A stretch of 64,000 nt of DNA from contig OU696585.1 in NCBI GenBank assembly GCA_916048095.2, forward strand, positions 4,302,645-4,366,644. The letters are read 5' to 3'. Source of the DNA: Sacculina carcini. Lineage: Eukaryota > Arthropoda > Thecostraca > Sacculinidae. A model generated the notes under the pieces. It was not told the DNA's origin. It did not search any database and saw only the letters and a program-made list of their open reading frames with translations. Of this stretch, positions 1 to 10,660 are shown piece after piece. Within the stretch, counting starts at the first letter, position 1; the number at the start of each line of letters is the position of its first letter. The position numbers were made by a program, and so were the translations under genes.

Positions 1-1314
1 AAATAAGACAACGAGAATTGAAACAATCATGAAACGGAGAAATAGTTCAAACAATATCACAGAGAGGCGAAAGGAGAGAGAGAGTGAGAGACGGGATCAA
101 ATGAAATGTCAAAAAGGTACAGGCGAAGCCGATGGCGGAATGACCGAAATGAAGAGGCGCGGGTGATATGAGAGGGAAGAGAATTATACAAGCGAGGGGC
201 GTAAAAGAAGAACGATTTAGAGGACCAGGAAGATTCATTAGATGCACGAGGACAAGCGAGAGGAAGAGGGCGACGAGAGGAGTGTGAGTCAGTGGGAGAC
301 AAAAGATTAGCAAGATAAGAAGGTTGGTGAGGATCATGCAGAAGCTTGTAAATGAGACAGCAAAGGCGAAAATGAATTCGTGGGATGATAGGAAGCCAGT
401 GGAGTTGAAAAAGTAGGTGAGACGTGTGGCGAGAAAAGGTAGGATGAAAGACAAATCGACAATATTGGTTGATCACACGCTGAAGGATTAAGAGATGAGA
501 ACGAGGAGCACTAAAGTAGAGCGAGTTGCAGTAGTCTAACCTGGGAAAAATGAGAGTATGAACAAGAGTGATGGCGGAATATTTATCAAGATAGGGACGT
601 ATAGGGTAGAGAGAGCGCAGAATAAGACGACAAGTGCGGGCGACAGAAACGATATTGTCAAAGCAGGAGAGCGAAGAGACAAAGATAGAGCCGAGATTGC
701 GAACAGCAGTTGAGATAGGAAATGGGAGAAGAGGAGGTGAAATACGAGGTGGATGAAGGACGATGAACTCAGACTTAGAAGTATTCAAGTACAACTGCCG
801 AGAGGCGGCCCATGAGGAAATTTCAGAAAGTATATCAGAGAGAAAGGAGGGAGTATCAGGAGTGACAGGAATGAGGAATTGGATGTCATCGGCATAGATT
901 TTGAAAGTAATGGAATGTTTTCGAAGAACAGGGCAAAGAGAAGACATATAAAGATTAAATAATAGTGGGCCAAGGACGGAACCTTGGGGAACACCAGATC
1001 GAAGAGGGAAGTGAGCAGAGGTAGAGGAATTGAAGTCAACTGAGTAAGTACGATCAGTGAGGTAAGATTTCAGAAGAGAAAGGGCGGAAGAAGATAGACC
1101 CAAACAGGAAAGATCACGAATAATAATAGGGTGACTAACAAGATCAAAAGCCGAGGACAGATCAAGTAATACCAAGAGGACAGATTGACGGTAGGAGAAG
1201 TGTGAAAGGGTATCATTACACAAGGAAATAAGTACAGATTCAGTAGAGTGAGCAGAGCGGAAACCAGATTGACACGGGTCAAGGAATTTAGAGATGTAAG
1301 GAGAGAGTTGCAAT
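1..1314 (-). mobile_element. L2-like LINE, 5'-truncated copy with open RT frame
   Basis: A 418-codon frame (57-1313) encodes most of a non-LTR reverse transcriptase and its C-terminal region. Visible motifs in order are SGFRSAHSTES, DLSSAFDLVSH, GVPQGSVLGPLLFN, IYADDIQ (catalytic Tyr-Ala-Asp-Asp), LDYCNSLYF and LHWLPIIPRIHFR, the last two typical of L2/CR1-group LINEs. The frame has no internal stop, so this is one of the younger L2 copies here. It starts inside the RT, as expected for 5' truncation during target-primed reverse transcription. The 3' UTR and tail run off the window at base 1. At about 1314 it abuts another L2 copy whose RT repeats the same motifs, so the two are separate insertions. 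Clade assignment is by motif recognition only. Confidence 0.85.
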
Positions 1315-2820
1315 ATAGAGATATCATGTAAACGTTGAAAAGCATAGGGCCAAGTGATGAATCCTGGGGGACACCTGATAAAAGAGGGATATTTTCAGAC
1401 CGACAACTATCAAATATAATTGAGTAGGAGTGATTAGTGAGATTGGAAGTGAGAAGAGAAAGAACATAATGAGATATTCGCAAGGAGAAGATATCCTGAA
1501 TAAGAATTTTGTGATCAACAAGGACAAATGTGTATGACATATCAAGGAGAGTGATAACTACGGGAAAATTTTGAGAAAAATGAACAAGTAAATCGTGATG
1601 GATGCGGACAAGAGCAGTTTCAGTGGAACGATAAGGAGCAAAATCTGAGTGTAGGTCATCAAGAAGACGCTTATTGTAGATGTAAGATGCTAGTTGACGA
1701 TAAATGGCGGACACAAGAATTTTGAATGAAAATGGAAAAAGGGAAACTGGTCGGTAATTTTTTAGAATGTTTGGGTCAAGGGAAGGTGTTTTGAGAATAG
1801 GAATAAGAATGGCTTGTTTACTGGTGAGAAAAGTCCCATGAAGGAAAAAGGCATTTATAAGGTGTGTCAGAAAAGGAGCCAGAAAATGGAGAGAGGATGA
1901 TACAGTGGCAAAATTATTCGGATTTCAAGGACAAAATGGTTTCTTGGTGTTGGTGATGCCACTCATTGTGGTGGATATTTTTATATGGCAAAAAACAGTA
2001 AATAAACCAGATACGGGGGCAAGGGGAAGGACGCGATTTGTATATATTGGAAGAGATGCACGTTATGCGACGATCTTATCGGTGTAAAATTCGGCAAAAT
2101 CAAAACACGTGATGGTTGACGCAGGACTATTCGGCTTACGACCTAGAAGAGAGTTGACGAGAGTGATTTAAGGGAAGATAATAATGATGGTATGTGATTA
2201 GAGTGCAATGATCGCAAAAAGTGAATGCAGACCAATCAGTAGGAAATCGGGTGCGTCGCCAGCTTGGATCTAGTCGACGTTGGGAGCGCTAGAGTGATAT
2301 CAGGAATGGTGAGGACCAGGGAGATGGTGGTGGCCGCTTATTACCACGAACAGTGCGGAGTGGAAAAATTTGGTCAGCAATAAGAGTAAGTTGAGAATTG
2401 AAGAAGGATTCAAGTTCAGTGGGAATAAGATGCAAATATGCAGGAGATAGATAATGGTGGATATATGCAGTAAAACGTTCTGGGTTGTATGCCCTGTAAT
2501 CACGGTAGGGGAAGGTTTTGGTATGAGAAGTGATAGAAGGAAGCGGAATGGAAGTTAGAAGGAGGCTGTGGTCGGTAAATTTTGTATCAGGGGAAGAACA
2601 GTGACAATCGGTAGATATGGTTCAGAGTGATGTGACGGAGGTGAAATAATTAAGTCTCAAATGTGACCGGCAGTATACGTCGGAACACGCGGAGCAAAAT
2701 ATTATGCGTGAGAGTCTATGATAGGGAGGAATTAATTGGTATAAGGTTATTTGATGGCGAATCAGGCCAAAAGTTGAAATCACCGATAATAATAAATGAG
2801 TGAGAGAAATGCGAGATTAA
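1315..2820 (-). mobile_element. Older L2-like LINE fragment (endonuclease end to RT)
   Basis: This minus-strand piece runs from the endonuclease (IIIGDFNFWPDS near 2716-2800) to the start of the RT (DLHSDFAPYRSTETAL, LSGVPQDSSLGP, LFNVYM between 1714 and 1324). The stretch between is full of stops and frame changes, so it is an old copy. The LINE at 1-1314 sits where the rest of its RT should be. Its own 5' part is missing at 2820, where the tail of another L2 copy begins. It could be the displaced 3' part of the copy at 10660-12420, which stops inside the endonuclease, but that link is speculative. Confidence 0.7.
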
Positions 2821-4056
2821 CAACAACAACAACATGTATTTGTTATAGCGCACCGAAGGGCTCGGCGCGAAGCGATTATAAACAGAGTTGGTAACACGGA
2901 ATACAACTAACAGGCCATATGCATAATAAGGAAGCAAAAATATGCAATAAAAGACAATAAATATAGAGACAAAATATGGGCAAAACACACAAAACAGACG
3001 GACATGACGGACAAGACAACACGACTGAAACATAATGACAACACAACACAACAAACACAACTCGGGAGAATATAATCATAGCGTAGATATAGATAGCATG
3101 CAAATGAGAGAAGGAATACGAGTAAGAATAGGCTAAAGTAACAGGTTATAGTGATGCAAAAGGTGTGATAGTGTGGAAGACTGGGTCAAAAGAGAGGTAA
3201 AAAAGGTGTTTGGAGAGCTTAGAGCGGAAATAATTGTAGGAAAGAGAAGAAGTAATGTGGGCTGAGATGGAGTTGTAAAGGCGAGGGGCGGAAAAATAAT
3301 TATTTGAAGGACCAAGGAGATTCATTTACAGCACGAGGGCAGACAAGGGGAAGAGGAATTCGGGAAGGAGTAAGGCAAGGAGTGAGAATAAGGCGGAGAT
3401 AGGATGGCTGATGAGGATCGTGGAGAAGCTTACATATCAGGAAACACAAGCGTAAGTGAATACGTGGAATAATAGGGAGCCAGTGAAATTGAAAATGAAA
3501 TTGAGAAGTGTGACGACAAGAAACAGGATGAAGGAAAAAAACGACAAGATTGGTTAATAACACGTTGTAGGATTTTAAGAGAACGACGAGGAGCATGGAT
3601 GTACAAAGAACTACAATAATCGAGTCTGGAGAATACATGAGAGTGAATAAGTTTGATTGCGGAAGGTCTGTCGAGATATGAGCGTATAGGATAGAGGGAT
3701 CTCAAGATAAGACGACAAGTGCGGGCGACAGAGAGGATGTTATCGGAGGAAGAGAAAGATGAGTCAAAAATAACTCCGAGATTGCGAACTGTCGATGATA
3801 GGATAAGAGGTAAGCGAGGAGGAAGAATACGATGAGGATGAAGAGCCAGAGACTCAGACTTGGACGAGTTGAGGAGAAGGTGACGGGTCGACGCCCAAGA
3901 AGAGATGGTGGATAGGATGTCAGAGAGAAAAGACGGAGAAGGAAAAGGAAGAGGGATATATAACTGAATGTCATCAGCGTAGATTTAAAATGAGATGGAA
4001 TACTTACGAAGGATAGGACAGAGGGAGGACATGTAAATGTAAAATAAAGGGACCTC
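2819..4056 (-). mobile_element. L2-like LINE, 5'-truncated, with 3' tail
   Basis: The 3' end is marked by a (TTG)n tail, read on the minus strand at 2819-2834, preceded by GCGCTATAACAAATACATG, the L2-type terminal signature. The 3' UTR covers about 2860-3130. Fragments of RT and C-terminal region follow in several frames: LDYCSSLYIHAP, LQRVINQSCRF, FQFHWLPIIPRIHLR, and an intact YADD near 3973-3984. The copy begins within the RT at about 4056 (FYIYMSSLCPILRKYSISF). Several frameshifts separate the pieces, so it is not coding. It is very similar to the LINE resuming at 6468 and belongs to the same subfamily. Confidence 0.75.
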
Positions 4057-4127
4057 AATATCAAACGGCAAGTGCGGGCGACAGAGAAGATATTGTCGGA
4101 GGAAGAGAGAGATGAGTAAAAAATTAA
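4057..4127 (-). mobile_element. L2 remnant, displaced part of the LINE at 6468
   Basis: This 71-bp piece repeats the RT C-terminal segment also seen at 3709-3767 (DNIFSVARTCRLILRS). It stops exactly where the Helitron-like element begins. The LINE at 6468 resumes at the next expected position of the L2 consensus as judged from 3767-3780. The two pieces therefore look like one LINE split by the 4128-6467 insertion. Confidence 0.65.
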
Positions 4128-4137
4128 GTAGACGTGC

Positions 4138-4170
4138 AGCTTTGTCTGGCCACAAACCAGATCCAAAGCT
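4138..4170 (-). other. 3'-terminal hairpin of Helitron-like element
   Basis: AGCTTTG pairs with CAAAGCT and TCTGG with CCAGA around a 7-nt loop; a 2-nt bulge separates the two stems. It lies six bases inside the element's CTAC end. The second copy has the equivalent hairpin at 14255-14287. In Helitrons such a hairpin is thought to act in termination of transposition; its role here is inferred. Confidence 0.6.
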
Positions 4171-4367
4171 GCATACCCCCAATTCGACCTTGATATCCTA
4201 AACCAACTACACATTATGGACAGATTACATAAAAGGGTATAGAAAAAGCAGAATGATGAAATAGTTTGGGACCAGAAGATACACATAGCAATAAATTATA
4301 ATGCTTTTATTGTCTAGTTTCTCACACACAAACTCAAACCGACACAAACTCAACCCCTAGTTAATGA

Positions 4368-4382
4368 TCATTTCTTGACGTA
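4368..4382 (-). other. Vestige of USP C-terminus (last codons and stop)
   Basis: On the minus strand this reads Tyr-Val-Lys-Lys-stop. It is homologous to the last codons of the ubiquitin-protease fragment in the other copy (Tyr-Val-Asn-Lys-stop, ending at 14057), and similarity to that copy begins here. The longer copy therefore appears to derive from an ancestor that also had this C-terminus, with different cargo now in front. Confidence 0.45.
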
Positions 4383-4739
4383 TCCTAACCTAGATGTCTA
4401 GCATATAAACCCGCCCGTTGTGGATCGTGTCGATCCGTTCTGGATCTTCTTGAAGACAAATCCGTTAGTTTTGTATAATAATGCATTCTACACGGTGAAA
4501 TTGAACGTTTTATTGTCTATAGCTGCTGTCTGCGGGACATATTTATTTAATAAAAATGATCCATCGTTTCTTTTACGTTTGAAACTACTGATCCACCACT
4601 GTTCCACTGATCTATATCACTTGACCACTGTGAGTAACCACTGATCTATATCATTGAGCCCGCGCAGTTATTTTAACATCATATTGAAGCATACATACAC
4701 ACACAGACAGACAAAGAATTTCTTTTATATATATATATT

Positions 4740-5330
4740 TAAACCCGCCCGTCGTGCGGAGCAGTTCATAAAACTAAATTCATATTCAATCTATAAAATA
4801 AAATGAATACAAATTTAAAAGTAAAACATTTAACCTGTAAATATGCTAACCAATAGAAATGTCTAAATGTGAATATTTTCATATTAATTTGGACAAAATA
4901 TTCCTCGATCCGTCTCATAGATAAATCTGCCCGTCGTGCGGAATAATTCAGAACACAAACACGTAACAAACAATGAAAATTCTAGCATGTAAACCCGCCA
5001 GTCGTGCGGAACAATTCATACTATTAAATTTGTATTCAATTCATAAGAGAAATGGAATATAAATTTGAAAAGAAAAGAGTAAGCCCATTAAAAAGTATAA
5101 ATTTCTATATTTTTATATTTATTTTGGCAAAATATTTTGCTTAAACCGCCTCATATTAAAACCTGCCCGTCGTGCTGAGAAATTCAGAAATCAGACACGA
5201 AACAATGAAAAATTTTCAAACTTTTTCATCATAATGCTTCCAAAATATATTTATAACTCAACATCACCATCTAGCATTGAAACCCGCCCGTTGATAAATA
5301 AAATAAATAATAAATTTATAAAAGAAAACA
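4740..5330. repeat. AT-rich satellite-like tandem array
   Basis: Divergent units of about 240-300 bp each start with a GC-rich core close to CCCGCCCGTCGTGCGGA. Cores occur near 4742, 4929, 4991, 5162 and 5281, with a degenerate one near 4409. Two half-unit types alternate (core followed by CAATTCAT or AATTCAGA). No coding potential is evident. The array lies wholly inside the Helitron-like element. Confidence 0.7.
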
Positions 5331-6013
5331 AATACAAATTTAAATAGAAAAAAGTATACCCATAACAACTATTAACCAATAGAAAAGTCTAAATATGAAT
5401 GTTTTTACTATATATTTCTAGCTAGATTTTGTTCTGAACGCTAGCGCTCTAGCGAATACTTCATGCGCTTTGCACATATACTCAAATGTTGATTTCGCAG
5501 CAGCGATAAATCATAGGCGGATGAAGTAAATATATAGTGGGACTAAATATGATATTAATTTTTATGAATTTAAATAATTTTTTTGATAATGGCTTGTTGA
5601 AAATGTTTTTTAGAAGATATATGAATATTATGGGAAAACATTGCATGTGAAGGACATTTTTAAAAACGTATTTCAAAGAGGCTAAGCCCCCCTGCAAAAT
5701 TCCTGGATCCGCCATTGTCTCCATCGATCGCTGTGTTGAATCTATCAGTCGTCGGTAGAAATGACATGGTCTTGAATAAGCGGTTATGTCTTTTGGAATG
5801 TTAACACTAAATATTTGAAAAATATATCATCTTCTAGAAGACAAAATTTTCAATCTGTGGATATAAAAAACTGTCAATTCTGTTGAGCAGTTTTCCTCAA
5901 ACCCGTGGCATAAAATCCCCAAAATGTGAAAAACTCGTTTGTGCACACACACATACAGAATAACGTTTTGATTATTATCGGGTTTATATGCTGATTTATA
6001 TGTTTAAATGCAA
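5331..6013. other. Non-coding interior of Helitron-like element
   Basis: No gene is recognisable. Near 5690-5725 the minus strand reads AATGGCGGATCCAGG followed by a G-run, resembling a hAT terminus, but no partner end was found. Around 5930-5990 a short CA tract precedes GGGTTTATATGC, which recurs in the satellite array. Confidence 0.4.
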
Positions 6014-6395
6014 CAAAACCTAGCCTACGACCTTCTTGCATCCATTTTACCCCTAGGGAAAAAGTTTCATCAAAATCGGTCCAGTGGTTCAGGAGGAGAT
6101 GTGGTAAACAGACACAAATGACCTCAATGACCTTGAAAATGACCTCGGAGGTAACAAAAACTTAGCCTATGACCTTCTTGCATCCATATTATCCCTAGGG
6201 ACAAAGTTTCATCAAAATCGGTCCAGTGGCTTAGGAGGAGATAAGGTAAACAGACACAAATGACCTCAATGACCTTGAAAATGACCTCGGAGGTCAACAA
6301 AAACTAGCCTGTGACCTTCTTACATTCATTTTACTCCTAGGGACCAAATTTCATCAAAATCGGTCCATTGGCTTTGGAGAAGATAGGATACAAAC
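6014..6395 (+). repeat. 141-bp tandem repeat, about 2.7 units
   Basis: Units begin near 6014, 6155 and 6298 and each contain CTAGGGA, TTTCATCAAAATCGGTCCA and AATGACCTCAATGACCTT. One related unit lies in inverted orientation at 13340-13495, in the second Helitron-like copy. The array is next to the element's TC end and followed by the palindromic CGGCCCTTCGGGCCG. Confidence 0.8.
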
Positions 6396-6467
6396 AGACA
6401 TTTAAGAAATTTGCAATCACTGCAGGGCAAAAAATACCATCAATTCGGCCCTTCGGGCCGACTTGGA

Positions 6468-8720
6468 TAACGCCGATATTGCGAACTGTCGAGGATAGGA
6501 TAAGAGGTAAGCGAAGAGGAGGAATATGATGAGGATGAAGAGCGAGAGACTCAGATTTGGACAAATTGAGGAGAATGTGACGGGGCGACGCCCAAGACGT
6601 GATGGTGGATAGGATGTCAGAGAGACAAAACGGATAAGGGAAACGAAGAGGGATATATAACTAAATGCCATCAGCGTAGATATGAAATGAGATGGAATAC
6701 TTACGAAGGAGAGGGCAGAAGGAGGACATGTAAAGGTTAAAGATTATCGGACCAAGAATAGATCCCTGAGGGAAACCTGATAAAAGATCGATAGGATCGG
6801 ATACAGAGGAATTGAAGTTGACTTGAGGAATTGATTGACTTGAGGAGTTGATTGAGGAATTGAAGAAGAGTAGGTCCTTCCGGAAAGGTACAATTTAAGG
6901 AGATTGAACAGAAGACGAGATACCAAGATGAGAGAAGCCGTGAATTAGGATAGAGTGATTAACAAGGTCGAAGGAGGAGGACATATCCAGAAGAGCGAGA
7001 AGAACAGAACGTCGGAACGAAAAGTGTGAAAGGATGCCGTTGGATATAGAAAGAAGAACTGATTCGGTAGAATGAAAAGAGCGAAACCCGGATTGGAAGT
7101 GATCAAGAAACTGACAGATGAAGGGGAAAGTTGTGCGGAGATAGCGGGCTCGAGAAGTTTAGAAGAAAAGCTCAGAAGAGATATAGGACGATAGTTACTA
7201 AGTATAGAAGGGTCAAGGCTGGGTATCTTCAGAATCGGACGGACAATTGCATGCCTGTCAGCGAGAAACTGGCCGTGAAAAAATGAGGAGTTGATAAGAT
7301 GCAGGAGATAAGGAACAAGGGAAGGAAGGGATTCGGGGATAGCAAGGACGTTGATGGGATTAGCTGGTGAGAAGGATAGCTTGGAAGAGGAAAGGAGGGA
7401 AAGGATATCATGAAGATCAATGTGATAGAAGGACGTAAACCAGTAATGAGTGGAAGTGTGAGTGAGAGCAGCACCAATGGTGGGAATACGAGAGTGTGCG
7501 AGCTTTACTTTTTCAGAGAAAAATGTTGAAAACTCGGGAGCCGTTAGAAGAGAGGAGAAAGCAGTAGAGTGAAGACCACAGATATAGCTCAGAGTGGACC
7601 ACAATGACTTGGAATAACGAGAAAGAGACCATAGTATGGAGCTATAGTAGTTAATTTTAGCAGCAGAAAGATCAGAAGTGAAAGATGACCGAGCGGAGCA
7701 GAACAAAAGCCAATCGAAAGAAGATCGTGAACGCCTCCAGGTACGCCCAAGACGTCCTTGAAGAAATTTGAGTACACGAAGCTGAGGAGATGACCAAGGA
7801 AGAGAGCGAGAGGAAGATGAGCGAGTGATGATGGGGACCAAAAAATTATTTACATGGGAGAGTGCGGAAGATAAATATGGATAGATATCATGGGGAGGAA
7901 GAGAATACAGAGCAGTGATAGGGTGACACGAGGATAATAGTGAGTGAAATTGAATGGAATTAAAACATTTGTAGTTAAGATAGCAGAACGGAGTATGAGA
8001 AGGGGGACAATTGAGCGGCAAAGTAGATAGAAGGAGGCTATGGTCAGAGACAGAGGAATCAGGAGGAAATACAAAGACATCGGAAGGGACAGTATCAGAC
8101 TAGAGAAATGGGGAGGGAAACAGGACTAGATCAACTCTGTGGCCAGATATATGTGTAGGAGAAGGATAAGAATAGGGAGACCGTGGGAAGTAAGTACTGA
8201 GATACAATTCAAGCAGTAAGGATTGGCCGAGGGTGAGTCAAGCCAGAAGTTATAGTCGCCGAGTATGATAAAATGGCTGGAGAAAATAGACGAGACCGCT
8301 TCAATGAGAGGAGGAAACTCTTGAAAAAACATCGCGGAAGTGCCGGGGTGATTGGGGCGGTAAATGATAAGGATGCAAGATTTGTTAAAAGAGTGGACCG
8401 AGAGGTTGGGAGCTAGGAATTCGAATGAGGTGGGAGAAGAAACCAGATTGGAATGGCACGAAATGGAGACACCTTTTGGAGAATAGACCACCTACCCCAC
8501 CACCCGAAGACTTAGAACTGTCGCGCGATTTGTATAGAAATGAAGAACAGGAAGGAAATTTTACAGAGAATAAGGAAATATCAGAATCAAGGAGCCAAGT
8601 CTCGGCAAGAAAGAGAATAGACATATTTTGGAAGGCAAATAAGTGGGAAATGTGAGTCGTTTTATTTCGAGCCGATCTGATGTTGAGAAATCTAATTGTA
8701 AGATACCTAGAGTTAAGAGG
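6468..8720 (-). pseudogene. L2-like LINE ORF2 (endonuclease and RT), decayed
   Basis: The endonuclease starts near 8700 (FLNIRSARNKT, LAETWLLDSD, SSGGGVG, IILGDYNFWLDS). A 358-codon frame (6945-8021) spans the linker and the start of RT (RPILKIPSLDPSILSNYRP). Later RT pieces lie at 6468-6944. The catalytic box near 6669-6680 reads Tyr-Ala-Asp-Gly, and several frame changes and stops are present, so the protein is dead. The missing 3' part is displaced to 4057-4127 by the Helitron-like insertion. ORF2 follows ORF1 (8835-10021) in normal LINE order. Confidence 0.8.
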
Positions 8721-8834
8721 TGGACTAGGTGGATGGGAGGGAAGTGAGGAACAGGAGAGGGAAGGAATGAATGTGCTACAGGGAAATTGCGTTGAAATAG
8801 AAAGATGAAGGGAAGAATCGCTAGAAGGCGATAG

Positions 8835-10021
8835 TCAATTTAGCATTGGCGAGGGATGACGAGGGAGGACGGTCGATGGTGAGGAGGTGGGAGCTAAGAG
8901 AATGCGGGCCCGGATATAATTGCGGACAGCCAAGAAGGAAGAACACTGCGGAGAAAACACAGAATGGTTAGAAGTGTGGTCGTGATTGGAGCAGTTGACA
9001 CATTTCAGTGTGCTGCGATCAGGACAGGCGGAAGAAGGGTGGGGACCAGCACAATAGCCACAAACGGGTATTTTTGTAGGACAACGCTCAAACTTGTGAC
9101 CAAGTCCACAACAGCAAGAGCAGAGAGTCAACCAAAACCTGTCATAAACGCAACAACAGCGTAGGTGGACGAAGAGGCGATCACCTCCTTCGCGAATTTG
9201 TTGCCGTACTCCCGGGTAGACTCCCAGCACGGCATGAGAACCACCTTGCTTAGGCGGGGTGATGGATAAGAATTTGAGGTCGGCTTCTGGGACATCAGTG
9301 AGAAAACTGCTCTTGGCACGCAGGGAGGCCAGCAGACTATCAGGATCGAGGGTGGCACACCCACGAGGGTGATTTTCGGAAGAATTGTTGGCTGTCTATT
9401 CAGCACTGCTATTAACAATCCGTCGATGCTGTCCGCAAGCAACTTGGCTGCCTGGGCAGCGGCGTTTTCGGTGGAGCATCTCAAAACAAAACCACCAGAT
9501 GATGTAGGACGGGCCGTTTTCACCTGTACCGTTTGCAGATGTTGTTGCAAGTTATCAGCTGGTACAGGCTCTTTACATTTGTTTTTCACCACAAGAGCAA
9601 CGGTGCGGACTGGCACGTTGTGGTGGGAAACGGTATTTTCATCAGCGTTGGCAGAGGCGCAGCGAAAGGGGTGAAAGTCACGCAGATCATCTAGCAGTTC
9701 GGTTCGCAGCCTGGCGAAGCGGGACTCCATGACCGATGACATTTTCTTGACAGTCAGTGGATTACGCTTGACTGATACGAAGTCAGTTTTGAACGAAACA
9801 CAAACCCAAAACAGTGTATGCTTCTTGACAGCATTGTATGCCGGTGTAGAAAGCGCCGCGCATGAGGGGTAAAATACGGCGGAGCATCTTTGGCATACAA
9901 TGTGCGCGACGGCGGAACCGGACTCACCGCAACAACACAATCGATCAATGTCAGAAAGGTTGGGCATTGCGGTTATAACACTCACGCACAGAAAAAGACA
10001 GAATAAATAAGGGATGTTCAA
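8835..10021 (-). pseudogene. L2/CR1-type ORF1 with PHD-like finger and CCHC knuckles
   Basis: The 297-codon frame 9128-10021 begins Met-Asn-Ile-Pro. Near residues 29-75 it carries a degenerate PHD-like finger (LCCCGESG, VCQRCSAVFYPSC, LFWVCV) with some ligands lost. The downstream frame 8835-9230 has zinc-knuckle clusters (CGLGHKFERC, CGYCAGPHPSSAC, CVNCSNHDHTSNH). The two frames overlap with a shift near 9165-9230, so a frameshift splits ORF1. PHD-like fingers are known from ORF1 of CR1-like LINEs, and such proteins bind element RNA. It sits directly upstream of the ORF2 at 6468-8720 and is very probably part of the same copy. Confidence 0.75.
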
Positions 10022-10660
10022 CTGAAGACACGGAGCTCAAAGAAACAGCACCACTCGCCACGGCTACTCGAAGACGACTGTTTGGGTGCGAGTCGGTCCG
10101 CCCTCTGTTGATACTATACGGCGTTTGTTCTGATGATCCACCAATTATTCTCGTCAGCTGATTGTTCAACGGTCCACAACAGCCTCCGCACCAAAAGGTC
10201 TGCCTTAAAGGAAGATATGAAGAGACCAGTACACCTGGTCGAAGTTCAGTCTCCACCAGATATTGTAGACAAGAACGAAAACAGCTCACACACAAGAATT
10301 AAGGATTCAATAAGAACAGGAAATTCAAACATAAATTTGGGAGTGGAACCGTGGTGGTCATGGCAGTAGACAATGTTAAGACATATACCAGTGCGAGAGC
10401 AAAGTTTGATAGCAAGTGAGAGTGTGGTGAGTATGGTGCGCCACGTGTAACTGCGTCTCGCGCCACCTAGCGGTACCTGCCAGAAGCGCAGTGTCCTGTG
10501 CAGCTATTTGTATGACTGCGTGTCGTGTTGTTTGTTCGTGATTGCGCGTCTTTGATATTGTGTGTATGTTTGTCTGTACTTATTCTGCTCGTCCCTTGTT
10601 GTATGCACAAGTACAGTCGGTCCAAAGCACTCACGTTGTTCACTTGTGCTGTTCCGTGGC
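10022..10660. other. LINE 5' flank; no gene seen
   Basis: The lower part is probably 5' UTR of the LINE whose ORF1 ends at 10021. No conserved protein is recognisable. A short CTCF-like match lies at 10460-10473. The boundary with the next LINE piece is near 10660. Confidence 0.35.
10460..10473 (-). promoter_or_regulatory. CTCF-like motif match (weak)
   Basis: The minus strand reads CCGCTAGGTGGCGC, close to the bilaterian CTCF core consensus. This is a single motif match without other support; chance or an element-internal promoter sequence are equally possible. Confidence 0.2.

Larger units (their letters stand above)
4128..6467 (-). mobile_element. Helitron-like non-autonomous element, 2.34-kb copy
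   Basis: Read on the minus strand, the element starts TCCAAGTCGGCCC, preceded by A, and ends ACGTCTAC, followed by T. A 33-nt hairpin lies six bases before that terminal CTAC. A TC start, a 3' hairpin close to a CTRR-like end and insertion between A and T are Helitron hallmarks; CTAC departs from CTRR in its last base. There are no terminal inverted repeats. Both ends fall inside a single L2 LINE, which shows the insertion is complete. A second copy with the same ends lies at 13274-14297 on the plus strand. The cargo here is tandem repeats (4740-5330 and 6014-6395) with no Rep/helicase gene, so it would need help in trans. A Helentron/HINE-type element is the main alternative. Confidence 0.6.

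Noticed and set aside
4420-4644. 74-codon frame in the Helitron-like element as cargo protein
   Set aside because: No motif recognised, and it overlaps imperfect repeats; nothing supports translation.
5482-5724. hAT element end inside the Helitron-like copy
   Set aside because: Only one terminus-like sequence was found, with no partner, no transposase and no duplication.
6014-6395. Tandem units as a CRISPR array
   Set aside because: The units are 141 bp, contiguous without unique spacers, and the genome is eukaryotic.
8425-8655. Plus-strand frames opposite LINE coding regions
   Set aside because: They are antisense shadows of the endonuclease and RT coding strands; the same applies to plus-strand frames at 18419-20778, 21823-22405 and 25546-26095.
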